Shown piece by piece: positions 24,065-32,557 of a stretch of 41,361 nucleotides of DNA. The stretch comes from Cytobacillus praedii. Lineage in GTDB: Bacteria > Bacillota > Bacilli > Bacillales > Cytobacillaceae. The stretch is taken from contig NZ_LMBX01000002.1 of NCBI RefSeq assembly GCF_001439605.1, positions 326,180 to 367,540 of the forward strand. The letters run 5' to 3'. The notes below the pieces were generated by a model. The model did not search any database, had not been told where the DNA came from, and was given only the letters and a program-made list of their open reading frames with translations. Position 1 is the first letter of the stretch; each line of letters starts with the position of its first letter. A program made the translations under genes and the position numbers.

Positions 24065-24090
24065 GTCGTTCAGGATACATTTTTGTGACA
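24065..24090 (-). promoter_or_regulatory. ECF-type autoregulatory promoter
   Basis: On the minus strand TGTCAC (24085-24090), 16 bp, then CGAC (24065-24068). It resembles SigX-type promoters (TGTAAC, then about 16-17 bp, then CGAC), 38 bp upstream of the sigma gene. AT-rich sequence fills the start of the spacer, as is usual for these promoters. Confidence 0.55.
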
Positions 24091-24104
24091 CTTTTTTATT
24101 ACAA

Positions 24105-24136
24105 AATAAAAAACTGCCAACACAAGTTTAGCAGTT
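24105..24136 (-). terminator. Terminator of the DinB-family gene
   Basis: Minus-strand stem AACTGC / GCAGTT (6 bp, 13-nt loop) followed by TTTTATTTT. The stem is short, so strength is uncertain. Confidence 0.6.
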
Positions 24137-24151
24137 CTTCCATCAAGTCTA

Positions 24152-24667
24152 TTACAGCAAATAGCGATCTTTTACTATTCGGCGATGATGCCGTTCGTGG
24201 CCCGCAATAATATATGCAAGCGCACGGACTGAAACATCTACATCATTTGCACTGCCAATTCTAGCCCATGCTTTAGAATCCAGACCCTTCAATAATTGAG
24301 TTGTTGATTGCCGCACAGCCCTTAAATTTTCAATATGCTCTTTAATAGGTAAGCGATCAAAGAAGGCATTCAGTACATATGGATTTTCATCGAAACCGGG
24401 CAGCGATACCGTTTCCCCGCGAGCAATGCAAAGTAGACGATACGCCATAATTCGCTCTGTATCTGCTACATGCCCAATCACTTCCTTAACACTCCATTTT
24501 CCAGAAGCATATCGAAAAAGGCTCTGTTCTTCAGAGATTCCCTGTAGAAGCTGAATCGTTTCCTCCACTTGCTCCGTTAATATATGTACGATATCGCCAT
24601 CCGGAACTAAACCAACATATCCAGAATAATAAGGCGCATATTCATTTTCCTTTGGTCTAGACTGCAT
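24152..24667 (-). CDS. DinB-family putative metal-dependent transferase
   Basis: 171 residues, a four-helix DinB/YfiT-like bundle. The metal-binding histidines are visible: His66 in VIGHVADTER, and His157 with His161 in GHERHHRRI. In Bacillus many of these are thiol (bacillithiol) transferases or detoxification enzymes; the substrate here is unknown. The ATG at 24667 has AAAGG at 9 bp; the in-frame ATG three codons earlier abuts the ribosome binding site. It stands alone between the ECF operon and the acetate symporter genes. Confidence 0.87.
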   Translation of the reverse strand: MQSRPKENEYAPYYSGYVGLVPDGDIVHILTEQVEETIQLLQGISEEQSLFRYASGKWSVKEVIGHVADTERIMAYRLLCIARGETVSLPGFDENPYVLNAFFDRLPIKEHIENLRAVRQSTTQLLKGLDSKAWARIGSANDVDVSVRALAYIIAGHERHHRRIVKDRYLL

Positions 24668-24770
24668 ATAAACCATCCTTTCATAAGAAAAAATTGAACG
24701 TCTAGTACTATTTCATTCTCTTACTTCCTGCTCTTTTCCTCCTTATATTTATAAACTTATTGAAATAAAA

Positions 24771-24805
24771 GAAAAGGGAAAGGACAAAAATTTTGTCCTT
24801 CCCCC
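24771..24805 (-). terminator. Terminator of the symporter operon
   Basis: Minus-strand stem GGGGAAGGACAAAA / TTTTGTCCTTTCCC, about 13 bp, followed by TTTTCTTTTATTTC. Confidence 0.85.
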
Positions 24806-24810
24806 TATAC

Positions 24811-26349
24811 TTAAGACAACGGCTCACGATAACCAGTATTTGCTTTTACCTTTACCTCGGCATACCGTTTTGCATCCTGTTTGCTGGAGACAAGTGTACC
24901 TATAATCGACCCGATAAAGCCGATTGGAACAGATAGCAAGGCAGGATTTGTTAATGGAAAAATAGGATTGCCTGTAAATAATGCTGCCCCCTCGACCGGA
25001 GAGATGACACTCGGACTAATAGCTACAAGTATAAGAGCAGACACCAGACCCGAGATCATTCCTGTCATTGCCCCAGCAGTATTAAAACGCTTCCAATATA
25101 TTGTGAAAATAATAACAGGCAAATTTGCACTGGCAGCTACACAGAAGGCTAGAGAGACAAGAAATGCTACGTTTAAATTTTGAGCAAAAAGCGCTAGTAA
25201 AATAGAAAACACAGAAACACCTAGTGAAGCATATTTTGCTGCCAGCATCTGTTCTTTCTCTGATGCTTTTCCTTTTTTAATGATTTGTCCATAAATATCA
25301 TGAGCAAAAGCTGAAGCACCAGATAGAACTAGACCTGCAACAACTGCCAAAATCGTTGCAAAGGCTACTGCGGAAACAAATGACATTAAGATATCTCCGC
25401 CTAATACTTTGGCAAGTAATGGGGCAGCCATATTCCCAGCTGCATTACTAGCTTGAATAACATCCGCTCCAACAAATGCTGCGGCTCCGAAGCCAAGGAA
25501 TATTGTCATGACATAAAATATGCCAACAATCCAGGTGGCCCAAATAACGGAACTTCTTGCGGTTTTAGCATCTCTTACTGTGAAAAATCTCATTAGTATG
25601 TGTGGGAGTCCCGCTGTTCCGAATACAAGCGCGATCATGAGGGAAAGAGTATCGAGTGGCACCTTATATTTTACACCTGGGTTTAAGTAGGCTTCACCTA
25701 ATGGTGTTGCTGTTTTCATGGTGGAAAACATTTCAAAAATGTTGAAGTGGAAACGAGAAAGAACTAAAAAGGAAATGATAATTGTACCAAGCATTAGCAG
25801 AACGGCTTTAATAATTTGTACCCAGCTTGTTGCTGTCATCCCTCCAAATAAAACATAGACTGTCATCATGACACCAACAATTAATACCGCTAACCAATAA
25901 TCAATCCCGAATAATAACTTGATTAAGGCACCTGCACCAACTAATTGGGCAATCATGTAAAAAATAACAATAGTAATCGTATTTAGAGCAGCGGTAGCTC
26001 TTACTTTTTTAGCATCAAAACGTGAGTTAATCATATCAGCTAATGTGTATTTCCCGAGATTACGCAGCGGTTCGGCTACAATAAATAAAACGACTAAGTA
26101 TGCAACAAGATAACCAATACTGAATAAGAACCCGTCGAATCCGCTTAAAGCAATTGCACCCGCGATTCCAAGAAAAGAGGCTGCAGATAAATAGTCTCCC
26201 GAAATAGCTAAACCATTCTGCCACCCTGTTAATCCTCCCCCAGCCGTATAAAATTCATTTGCTGTATTTGTCCTTTTCGCAGCATAGTAAGTAATGGCCA
26301 GAGTCATTGCAACTATTAATAGAAATAAGACGACTACGGTAAGATTCAC
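24811..26349 (-). CDS. Cation/acetate symporter, SSS family (YwcA/ActP-like)
   Basis: 512 residues, about 13 membrane helices of the solute:sodium symporter family. NEFYTAGGGLTGWQNGLAISGDYLSAASFLG near residues 31-61 is typical of the acetate branch (ActP, B. subtilis YwcA). HILMRFFTVRD near residue 250 is also characteristic. Expected function: uptake of acetate or other short monocarboxylates with Na+ or H+. The start is GTG, overlapping the stop of the DUF485 gene as GTGA, so the two are translationally coupled. This pairing is conserved for acetate permeases. Confidence 0.92.
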   Translation of the reverse strand: MNLTVVVLFLLIVAMTLAITYYAAKRTNTANEFYTAGGGLTGWQNGLAISGDYLSAASFLGIAGAIALSGFDGFLFSIGYLVAYLVVLFIVAEPLRNLGKYTLADMINSRFDAKKVRATAALNTITIVIFYMIAQLVGAGALIKLLFGIDYWLAVLIVGVMMTVYVLFGGMTATSWVQIIKAVLLMLGTIIISFLVLSRFHFNIFEMFSTMKTATPLGEAYLNPGVKYKVPLDTLSLMIALVFGTAGLPHILMRFFTVRDAKTARSSVIWATWIVGIFYVMTIFLGFGAAAFVGADVIQASNAAGNMAAPLLAKVLGGDILMSFVSAVAFATILAVVAGLVLSGASAFAHDIYGQIIKKGKASEKEQMLAAKYASLGVSVFSILLALFAQNLNVAFLVSLAFCVAASANLPVIIFTIYWKRFNTAGAMTGMISGLVSALILVAISPSVISPVEGAALFTGNPIFPLTNPALLSVPIGFIGSIIGTLVSSKQDAKRYAEVKVKANTGYREPLS

Positions 26350-26699
26350 TTCGCTTCTCTCCTTTCCAACTCTTCATCTTTCCAGACCTTTTCTGCCATA
26401 CGATCAAACACAGCAGATTTTTTCATGTATATGGTTGCCATTACCCAAGTCATAACGAACAGCAATAGGGCATATACCCATGCCCATGAAATATCCCCAA
26501 TAGCGATTTTGTCCAGTGCATTAGTATAGGAAATAAGAATTGGAAATAATAAATACAGACCTAAAAATATAATAATTGAAGGAACTAAAAATTTTTTCTT
26601 TGCAGCCATCAGTTCGTTAAATTGACTTGAACGAACCATTTTCTCAAAATCCTCACCATTCCCTTTCATTCGATTACTTTTTTGAACCGTTTTCCCCAT
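26346..26699 (-). CDS. DUF485 membrane protein (YwcB/YjcH-like)
   Basis: 117 residues with two membrane segments (FLVPSIIIFLGLYLLFPIL and ISWAWVYALLLFVMTWVMA), the standard DUF485 layout. The soluble N-terminal FEKMVRSSQFNELMAAKKKF is the family signature. It is encoded directly upstream of acetate-type symporters in many bacteria and is thought to be a partner of the transporter; its role is not defined. The ATG at 26699 has GGGGAT at 7 bp; frames further upstream are AT-rich promoter sequence. Confidence 0.9.
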   Translation of the reverse strand: MGKTVQKSNRMKGNGEDFEKMVRSSQFNELMAAKKKFLVPSIIIFLGLYLLFPILISYTNALDKIAIGDISWAWVYALLLFVMTWVMATIYMKKSAVFDRMAEKVWKDEELERREAK

Positions 26700-26828
26700 T
26701 ATTTCATCCCCTTTGTTTCTATTATATTCTAAATAATTAGAATATAAATAAAATTTAATAAAATCTAAGACAACTGTCAATTTTTATTTAGCAAATCTAT
26801 CTAAAGTCATAACACATACAAATAGAGA

Positions 26829-26855
26829 TGAAACTTTCCTCGTATGATATCCGTA
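26829..26855 (+). promoter_or_regulatory. SigW-like promoter of the 557-residue membrane protein
   Basis: TGAAAC (26829-26834), 17 bp, CGTA (26852-26855). The Bacillus SigW consensus is TGAAAC-N16-CGTA. It lies 36 bp upstream of the start codon of the gene at 26892. Confidence 0.6.
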
Positions 26856-26891
26856 TAGTAAGGAAATAAAATTTTTCAAAGAGGTGATCAA

Positions 26892-28565
26892 ATGGGACAA
26901 ATCTTATTGTTTTCACTAATTATTGGATTAGCCTCTGCCCTTGTGCTAATTCCTTTTTCTAAAAATAAAAACGAAGAAAAAAAGCAGTTAAAATCAAGGT
27001 ATCTTTTCACAGCTATTATCCTTTTAATCATCGGTGTGTATGTCTTCTACTATGTTACAAATCTTGATCGAAATCTATCTTCATTATGGATGTTAGCTGT
27101 CATTATTACTGCAGCTGGTGCCGTGCTTTCGACTGGAAAAGAAAGAATGATTAAAGCAGTCTTATTTCTAGCAAGCCTTGCAATGGCTGTATTCTTTCTT
27201 TCATCCTTTCTATTTAACGCAGATGAAAAATATGAAATTGCAAAAATGGATATAAAAACTGAAATTGAAACATTTGACGAAAATGAAACACCAGCAAGTG
27301 TTCCTCCACAATTTGCGCGGAATAAAATGAAGAAGGCATTCGGGCAAGTTCCAAATACTAGTTACTATGAATTAGGGAATCTGCAGATTCAAAAAGTTAA
27401 CGGGGAATATGTCTATATTGCACCTGTTGAATTTTCCGGCTTTTTCAAATGGCTGAATGGAGATGAGACACCAGGCTATTTTACAATCAGTGCTACCGAT
27501 TCCTCTGCAAATCCCAAATTCATAAAAGCAGAGATGGTCTATACACCTTCCTCCTATTTCAGCAAAAATATAGAACGCCATATTCGGATGCAGTATCCGC
27601 AGTATATTTTCCATGGGGATGTCCAATTAGAGATTGATGATGAAGGCAGACCTCATTACATTCGCTCATACGGCCAATTTGTCTCAGCCAGAAATGGATT
27701 TGATGTGAAAGGGATCGTTGCTGTCGATCCAAAAACGGGAAATACAAAGAACTATCTTTTAAAAGATGTACCATCCTTCATTGACGGGGCCGTTTCACCT
27801 GAAGTGGTCAGCCTTCAAAATAGTTACTTCGGTAATTATATTCATGGATTTTGGAATAGTAAGTTTGGCAAAAAGGATGTAAAGCTGCCATCTGATGAAG
27901 GAACTGAAGCAAATGTCAGCCCGATTTTTGATGAAAATGGAGAGATGTTTTATTTCACCGATTTTACGAGCCCCAAAGAAGGGGTAGACTCAATGCTTGG
28001 ATATTCGTTAACAAACTCAAGGACTGGGGAAGCCACTTACTATACAGGAAATCTTGAAGAGTCCTATATGGATTCTCAGGGAGCTTTGCAAATAATCGAG
28101 AAAAAGTTTATTGAAAAGAAATGGGACGGAGAAATGCCTGTTCTCTATAATTTCTATGGCGAAGCTAGCTGGCTGACACCAGTATTGGATGCAAATGGAT
28201 TTCTGCAAAATTACTTTATTGTTTCAGCAGCTAATCCAGAAATATCTGTTTATGCCTCGACTCCAAATGAAGCATTGAAGCTGTACAAAACCGCATTGCA
28301 ACGGGGCGGTGGAACGGTTGATGGCAGCTCAAAAGCAGAGGAAAAGCAAATAAGCGGAACAATCATAAGAGTGTATAAAGAAAAGAGCGGTGATTTCACA
28401 ACTATCTCCTTCTTATTAAGTAACCGCCAAAGTTATGTGATTTCTTCTGAAATTAGCCCAATGGCCATTTACTTACAAGAGGGCGATTCTGTTAAGGTTA
28501 AATATTTAGATACAGGGGAGTCATTCTTGCCTGCAAAGGAATTAGTGATTGAGGGATTAGAATAA
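26892..28565 (+). CDS. Large membrane-anchored protein, unknown function
   Basis: 557 residues that I do not recognise by name. Four membrane segments occupy residues 1-112 (the first is GQILLFSLIIGLASALVLIPF, the fourth FLASLAMAVFFLSSFLF). A domain of about 440 residues follows, rich in beta pattern and aromatic residues, probably outside the cell. The last about 70 residues (SGTIIRVYKEKSGDFTTISFLLS ... GDSVKVKYLD) look like an OB-fold-type barrel. The ribosome binding site is AGAGGTGAT. A SigW-like promoter upstream suggests induction by envelope stress, so a role at the cell surface is plausible. It stands alone with its own terminator. Confidence 0.8.
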   Translation: MGQILLFSLIIGLASALVLIPFSKNKNEEKKQLKSRYLFTAIILLIIGVYVFYYVTNLDRNLSSLWMLAVIITAAGAVLSTGKERMIKAVLFLASLAMAVFFLSSFLFNADEKYEIAKMDIKTEIETFDENETPASVPPQFARNKMKKAFGQVPNTSYYELGNLQIQKVNGEYVYIAPVEFSGFFKWLNGDETPGYFTISATDSSANPKFIKAEMVYTPSSYFSKNIERHIRMQYPQYIFHGDVQLEIDDEGRPHYIRSYGQFVSARNGFDVKGIVAVDPKTGNTKNYLLKDVPSFIDGAVSPEVVSLQNSYFGNYIHGFWNSKFGKKDVKLPSDEGTEANVSPIFDENGEMFYFTDFTSPKEGVDSMLGYSLTNSRTGEATYYTGNLEESYMDSQGALQIIEKKFIEKKWDGEMPVLYNFYGEASWLTPVLDANGFLQNYFIVSAANPEISVYASTPNEALKLYKTALQRGGGTVDGSSKAEEKQISGTIIRVYKEKSGDFTTISFLLSNRQSYVISSEISPMAIYLQEGDSVKVKYLDTGESFLPAKELVIEGLE

Positions 28566-28575
28566 TTGATTAAGT

Positions 28576-28617
28576 AAAACACGATGGTGCCTTAATTGGC
28601 ATCCACCGTGTTTTTTT
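28576..28617 (+). terminator. Terminator of the 557-residue protein gene
   Basis: AAAACACGATGGTGCC pairs imperfectly with GGCATCCACCGTGTTTT, followed by T7. Confidence 0.8.
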
Positions 28618-28663
28618 ATCTAATGAAAAATATTTTTTCTACAAATAGCCAATAGGCACCTAT

Positions 28664-29569
28664 TTAGTTTTGAAAACTTCCTAGCATATGGAAAAATTCA
28701 ATTGTAAATTCGTGAAATAGCTTTGCTGTCGGCAGCATTTCTCTGTCGGTTGGGATAATAATGCCAACGGTTCGAGTAACTTGAGGATCGACAACGGGAA
28801 CCTTAACAGTTTGGCGCGGCAAGCTATCGATTAATGTAATTTCAGGAATAACAGTCACGCCAAGTCCTGCTGAAACCAACCCTTTAATGGCATCGATATC
28901 CTCTCCCTCAAATGAAACATTTGGCTGAAATCCCTGCTGGTGGCAGGCATTCATTATAATTTCTCGCAAAATATACCCGTTTGGAAATAGAACGAAAGAA
29001 TCGTCCCGCAGCTGGCTTAATTTTAACGACTTCTTATCTGCATGCTTATGTCTATTTGGAAGTAAGGCAACCATTTTTTCAGTAAATAAAATATGCCCAT
29101 GGACCTTTTTTTCTTCCTTTGGTACCGGGCCAAGAAGCGCCATGTCCATTTCCCCTTTGATCACTCCATCAATAAGTGAATGGTAGGATCCTTGCCGAAG
29201 CTGATATTTCACATCTGGATGCTTCCTGCTAAATGCAGAAATCACAGTCGGCAAAGTATAGGCAGCTAAACTGCTTGGAAATCCAATGCGAATCGTGCCC
29301 TTTTCTGGATCTAAATACTCGTCGACCTCTCTCCGAGCATTTTCGATAACCGTCATTGCTTCCTCCATATGCTCCAGAAATATCTTTCCTATCGGGGTTA
29401 GCCGGACATTTCTCCCCTCACGAAAAAATAAATCAACCCCTAACTCCATTTCTAGATTAAAGATTTGCCTGCTGACAGCTGATTGTGCAACATGTAAGGC
29501 AACCGCTGCTTCAGTTACATGCTCTCTTTTTGCAACTTCCATAAAATATTGAATCTGCCGCAATTCCAA
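28664..29569 (-). CDS. gltC: LysR-type regulator GltC
   Basis: 301 residues, against 300 for B. subtilis GltC. It matches that protein closely as I recall it: N-terminal winged helix ELRQIQYFMEVAKREHVTEAA with HVAQSAVSRQI, then EYLDPEKGTIRIGFPSSLA, LRQGSYHSLI, ALLGPVP and GEDIDAIKGLVSAGLGVTVIPE in the effector domain. In B. subtilis GltC activates gltAB when nitrogen has to be assimilated, senses 2-oxoglutarate and glutamate, and is antagonised by RocG. The start is TTG 29569, 6 bp after GAAGGAGGGG, which gives MELRQ as in B. subtilis. It is divergent from gdhA, not from gltAB, so its main target here is probably the dehydrogenase gene. Confidence 0.92.
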   Translation of the reverse strand: MELRQIQYFMEVAKREHVTEAAVALHVAQSAVSRQIFNLEMELGVDLFFREGRNVRLTPIGKIFLEHMEEAMTVIENARREVDEYLDPEKGTIRIGFPSSLAAYTLPTVISAFSRKHPDVKYQLRQGSYHSLIDGVIKGEMDMALLGPVPKEEKKVHGHILFTEKMVALLPNRHKHADKKSLKLSQLRDDSFVLFPNGYILREIIMNACHQQGFQPNVSFEGEDIDAIKGLVSAGLGVTVIPEITLIDSLPRQTVKVPVVDPQVTRTVGIIIPTDREMLPTAKLFHEFTIEFFHMLGSFQN

Positions 29570-29654
29570 AATAGTCCCCTCCTTCTCTAATGATCTCATA
29601 CAGGCATTGGTCTTATCTATAATTCATATTGTTCAGATTATTTTTCTATTATAA

Positions 29655-29674
29655 AATTTTCTTATTAGAAAATT
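29655..29674. promoter_or_regulatory. Dyad in the gltC-gdhA intergenic region
   Basis: AATTTTC-TTATTA-GAAAATT, perfect 7-bp arms, lies 55 bp upstream of the gdhA start. It has the T-N11-A form expected for a LysR-type site and is the best candidate for GltC binding. The half sites resemble a CodY box, but the 6-bp spacer does not fit CodY (spacer of one base). Confidence 0.5.
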
Positions 29675-29728
29675 CAACCATTTGAGTAATTATACAGTTT
29701 CATCTTTATATAGGAGGCTTGATCAACT

Positions 29729-31111
29729 ATGCAAACATTAGAAGAAGTGAAGAACAGCGAAACAAATATTGCTCTGGATTATGTAAATAAAGTGTTTGAA
29801 ATAGTTAAAATGCGTAATCCTTTCGAATATGAATTTCACCAGGCAGTTGAGGAGATATTCGATTCACTTGTACCTGTATTCTCAAAACATCCCAAATACA
29901 TGAATCATGGAATCCTTGAAAGAATCGTGGAACCGGAAAGAGTGATTTCCTTTCGTGTGCCTTGGATGGATGATACGGGTAAAGTCCAAGTAAACCGCGG
30001 GTTTAGAGTTCAATATAGCAGCACAATTGGACCATATAAAGGAGGCATCCGTTTCCACCCCTCAGTAAATGCCAGCATTATTAAATTTCTTGGCTTTGAA
30101 CAAATTTTTAAAAACTCCTTAACTGGTCAGCCAATAGGCGGCGGCAAAGGGGGCGCTGATTTTAATCCAAAGGGAAAGTCCGATGGCGAAATCATGCGTT
30201 TTACACAAAGCTTTATGACAGAGTTAAGTAAGTATATTGGCCCTGATATCGATGTCCCTGCTGGCGACATCGGCGTTGGTGCACGAGAGATTGGTTATAT
30301 GTTTGGACAGTACAAGAGGCTTCGCGGAGCTTATGAAGCAGGAGTCTTAACTGGGAAAGGTGTCGGTTATGGAGGCAGTTTAGGACGGAAAGAAGCAACC
30401 GGCTATGGGACAGTATATTTCGTCGAGGAAATGTTAGCTGATAAAGGGCTTAGCTTTGAGGGAAGCACCGTCATTGTTTCCGGTTCTGGCAATGTTTCAA
30501 TTTATGCAATAGAAAAGGCCATTCACTTAGGTGCAAAGGTTGTTGCCTGCAGTGATTCAAATGGCTATGTTTATGATGAAAACGGGATTGACCTTGAAAC
30601 AGTGAAACGTTTAAAGGAAATAGAAGGGAAACGTATTTGTGAGTATGTCTATGAGCAGCCCCATGCCCAATATGTCGAAGGCTGTTCTGGCATTTGGTCG
30701 ATTCCATGTGACATTGCTCTGCCTTGTGCTACGCAAAATGAAATTGATGACTGTTCGGCAAAAGTACTTGTTGCCAATGGAGTAAAGGCTATTGGCGAGG
30801 GGGCGAATATGCCATCCACATTAGCAGCCATTAACATATTCTTGAAAAACGATATCCTTTTCGCACCTGCAAAAGCAGCCAATGCTGGCGGGGTTGCTGT
30901 GTCTTCCTTAGAAATGGCACAAAACAGTGCAAGATTATCATGGACTTTTGAGGAAGTAGATGAAAAACTTCGTGAAATCATGACTAGTATTTACCGCAAT
31001 AGTATGAAAGCGGCAGAAGAATATGGCTATCCTGGCAACCTTGTTGTAGGTGCTAATATTGCAGGATTCATCCGAGTCGCCGATGCGATGATTGTACAAG
31101 GGGTTGTATAA
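29729..31111 (+). CDS. gdhA: NADP-specific glutamate dehydrogenase
   Basis: 460 residues, the length of the hexameric E. coli GdhA type, longer than the Bacillus catabolic RocG/GudB enzymes (about 424). It makes glutamate from 2-oxoglutarate, ammonium and NADPH. Visible motifs: GPYKGGIRFHP (Lys104), QPIGGGKGGADF with Lys140, and PAGDIGVGAREIG with Asp180. In the nucleotide domain, SGSGNVSIYAIEKA replaces the usual GxGNVA, and CSDSNG (Ser after Asp) fits NADP specificity. Ribosome binding site AGGAGG. Divergent from gltC, which suggests control by 2-oxoglutarate and glutamate levels. A MITE-like element begins 4 bp after the stop. Confidence 0.95.
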   Translation: MQTLEEVKNSETNIALDYVNKVFEIVKMRNPFEYEFHQAVEEIFDSLVPVFSKHPKYMNHGILERIVEPERVISFRVPWMDDTGKVQVNRGFRVQYSSTIGPYKGGIRFHPSVNASIIKFLGFEQIFKNSLTGQPIGGGKGGADFNPKGKSDGEIMRFTQSFMTELSKYIGPDIDVPAGDIGVGAREIGYMFGQYKRLRGAYEAGVLTGKGVGYGGSLGRKEATGYGTVYFVEEMLADKGLSFEGSTVIVSGSGNVSIYAIEKAIHLGAKVVACSDSNGYVYDENGIDLETVKRLKEIEGKRICEYVYEQPHAQYVEGCSGIWSIPCDIALPCATQNEIDDCSAKVLVANGVKAIGEGANMPSTLAAINIFLKNDILFAPAKAANAGGVAVSSLEMAQNSARLSWTFEEVDEKLREIMTSIYRNSMKAAEEYGYPGNLVVGANIAGFIRVADAMIVQGVV

Positions 31112-31115
31112 GAAA

Positions 31116-31255
31116 AGCGCAAGCGCCGTACAAACACAGAAGGACCGGTTCTTTTCGATAAATGAATCACGGTGAGCGAGAGTGAACAGATGTTGACTTA
31201 TCGCAGGGGAGGCGGCCTGAAGTTTTATAGGCGATAGACGATAGGCGCTTGCGCT
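31116..31255. repeat. MITE-like repeat, 140 bp, perfect 12-bp terminal inverted repeats
   Basis: Ends AGCGCAAGCGCC and GGCGCTTGCGCT are exact reverse complements. The interior has GAGTGAACAGATGTTGACTT and GGAGGCGGCCTGAAG, which I recall as parts of a dispersed repeat in several Bacillus genomes. It is GC-richer than the surroundings. There is no open frame. It sits between the gdhA stop and the terminator, so it is part of the gdhA transcript. Confidence 0.8.
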
Positions 31256-31303
31256 AGACAATTTCCTAACTCAAAAGTTATATTCTCGTTTAAAATAGCA
31301 GAA

Positions 31304-31340
31304 AGAAAGGTGCATAGCTTTTGAGCATGCACCTTTCTTC
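31304..31340. terminator. Bidirectional terminator gdhA/RlmI-like
   Basis: 12-bp perfect stem AGAAAGGTGCAT / ATGCACCTTTCT followed by T-rich sequence; it sits between convergent genes. Confidence 0.85.
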
Positions 31341-31360
31341 TTTTCTAAAATCAATCAATC

Positions 31361-32557
31361 TTATGAAAGCTTCTTTATAATGGCTACTTTAAGGTAATCC
31401 CCTTCTATGAATTCTTTCACTACCTTAAAATCCTCAGGAAGGCTATATTCCTCAAGAATTTTATATTTTCCGCCTGTTACTCTAAAGGCTTTATCAATAA
31501 ATTCTTTAAATTTTTTCATATTAAATGTACTGCAATTAGATGAAGCAACTATAATCCCATTTTTAGCAGTTATTTGAATGGCTTGCTCAAGGAGTGCTGG
31601 ATAATCCTTTCCTGCACTAAAGGTATGCTTTTTCGAACGCGCAAAGCTTGGCGGGTCAAGAATGACCATATCAAATGAAAGCTGCTTGCGAACTGCATAT
31701 TTAAAATAATTAAAAACATCTTCTACTATGATGTCATGTGCATCATAATCAATTCCATTGACACTGAACTGTTCAATTGTCTTGCTTTTACTGCGATTAG
31801 CAAGATCGACACTTGTTGTCTTCGAAGCTCCGCCTAGTGCAGCAGCTATAGAGAAAGCCCCTGTGTACGAGAAAGTATTCAGCACACTTTTTCCTTCTGC
31901 ATACTTGTCGCGAATAACCTTGCGCACATTCCTCTGATCCAAGAATACGCCGACCATTGCACCGTCATTTAAATAGACAGCAAAATTTATCCCATTTTCC
32001 TTCACAATCAACGGAAAATTAGCACGCTCTCCTGTCACGAAGTCATCATCATCAATGTAAGTACCCTTAACAGCAAAACGTTTCTTCTCATAAATCCCTT
32101 TCATATCTGCCACATTTATTAGTGCTTGAATAATGGCATCCTTGAAATGATAGATTCCTTCGCTGTACCATGTCACTAAATAATACCCATTAAAGTAATC
32201 AATCGTTAGACCGCCAACTCCATCGCCTTCCCCATTGAAAATCCGGAATGCAGTCGTATCTTCATCTTTAAATAGAGACTCCCGATTCTCTATTGCTATT
32301 TTGAATTTCTTTTCAAAAAAACTTTGATCAATCACATCATGCTGATCTCTGCTTAATATCCAGCCCCTCCCTTTATTTTGTATCCCATAATATCCTTTAG
32401 CGAGGAAACGATTCTTCTCATCAAGAAGATCAATGAGTGTTCCTTCTGTTAGCCCTTTCGGAAATTGTTCGACTGCATTCTCAGTTATTAGCGGATAACC
32501 TGCCTGAAATCCTTTACTATGTGCTGATTTTATTTTTAGCTTAATTGCTTTATTCAT
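31361..32557 (-). CDS. RlmI-like class I SAM-dependent rRNA methyltransferase (YwbD-like)
   Basis: 398 residues: an N-terminal PUA domain (about 1-80), a linker domain, and a Rossmann methyltransferase domain (about 200-398). Motif I is LNTFSYTGAFSIAAALGGA; motif IV is MVILDPPSFARSKK, with the catalytic-type DPP; a Cys follows in SSNCSTFNM. In E. coli RlmI makes m5C1962 in 23S rRNA; B. subtilis YwbD is the homologue I compare it with. The target here is presumed to be 23S rRNA. The ribosome binding site is GGGTGAA. It is monocistronic. Confidence 0.9.
   Translation of the reverse strand: MNKAIKLKIKSAHSKGFQAGYPLITENAVEQFPKGLTEGTLIDLLDEKNRFLAKGYYGIQNKGRGWILSRDQHDVIDQSFFEKKFKIAIENRESLFKDEDTTAFRIFNGEGDGVGGLTIDYFNGYYLVTWYSEGIYHFKDAIIQALINVADMKGIYEKKRFAVKGTYIDDDDFVTGERANFPLIVKENGINFAVYLNDGAMVGVFLDQRNVRKVIRDKYAEGKSVLNTFSYTGAFSIAAALGGASKTTSVDLANRSKSKTIEQFSVNGIDYDAHDIIVEDVFNYFKYAVRKQLSFDMVILDPPSFARSKKHTFSAGKDYPALLEQAIQITAKNGIIVASSNCSTFNMKKFKEFIDKAFRVTGGKYKILEEYSLPEDFKVVKEFIEGDYLKVAIIKKLS

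Noticed and set aside
29655..29674. CodY box before gdhA
   Set aside because: Arms AATTTTC and GAAAATT fit, but they are 6 bp apart instead of one base, so a LysR-type site is the better reading.
30649..30981. 110-codon gene opposite gdhA
   Set aside because: Antisense frame to a highly conserved enzyme; no start signal.
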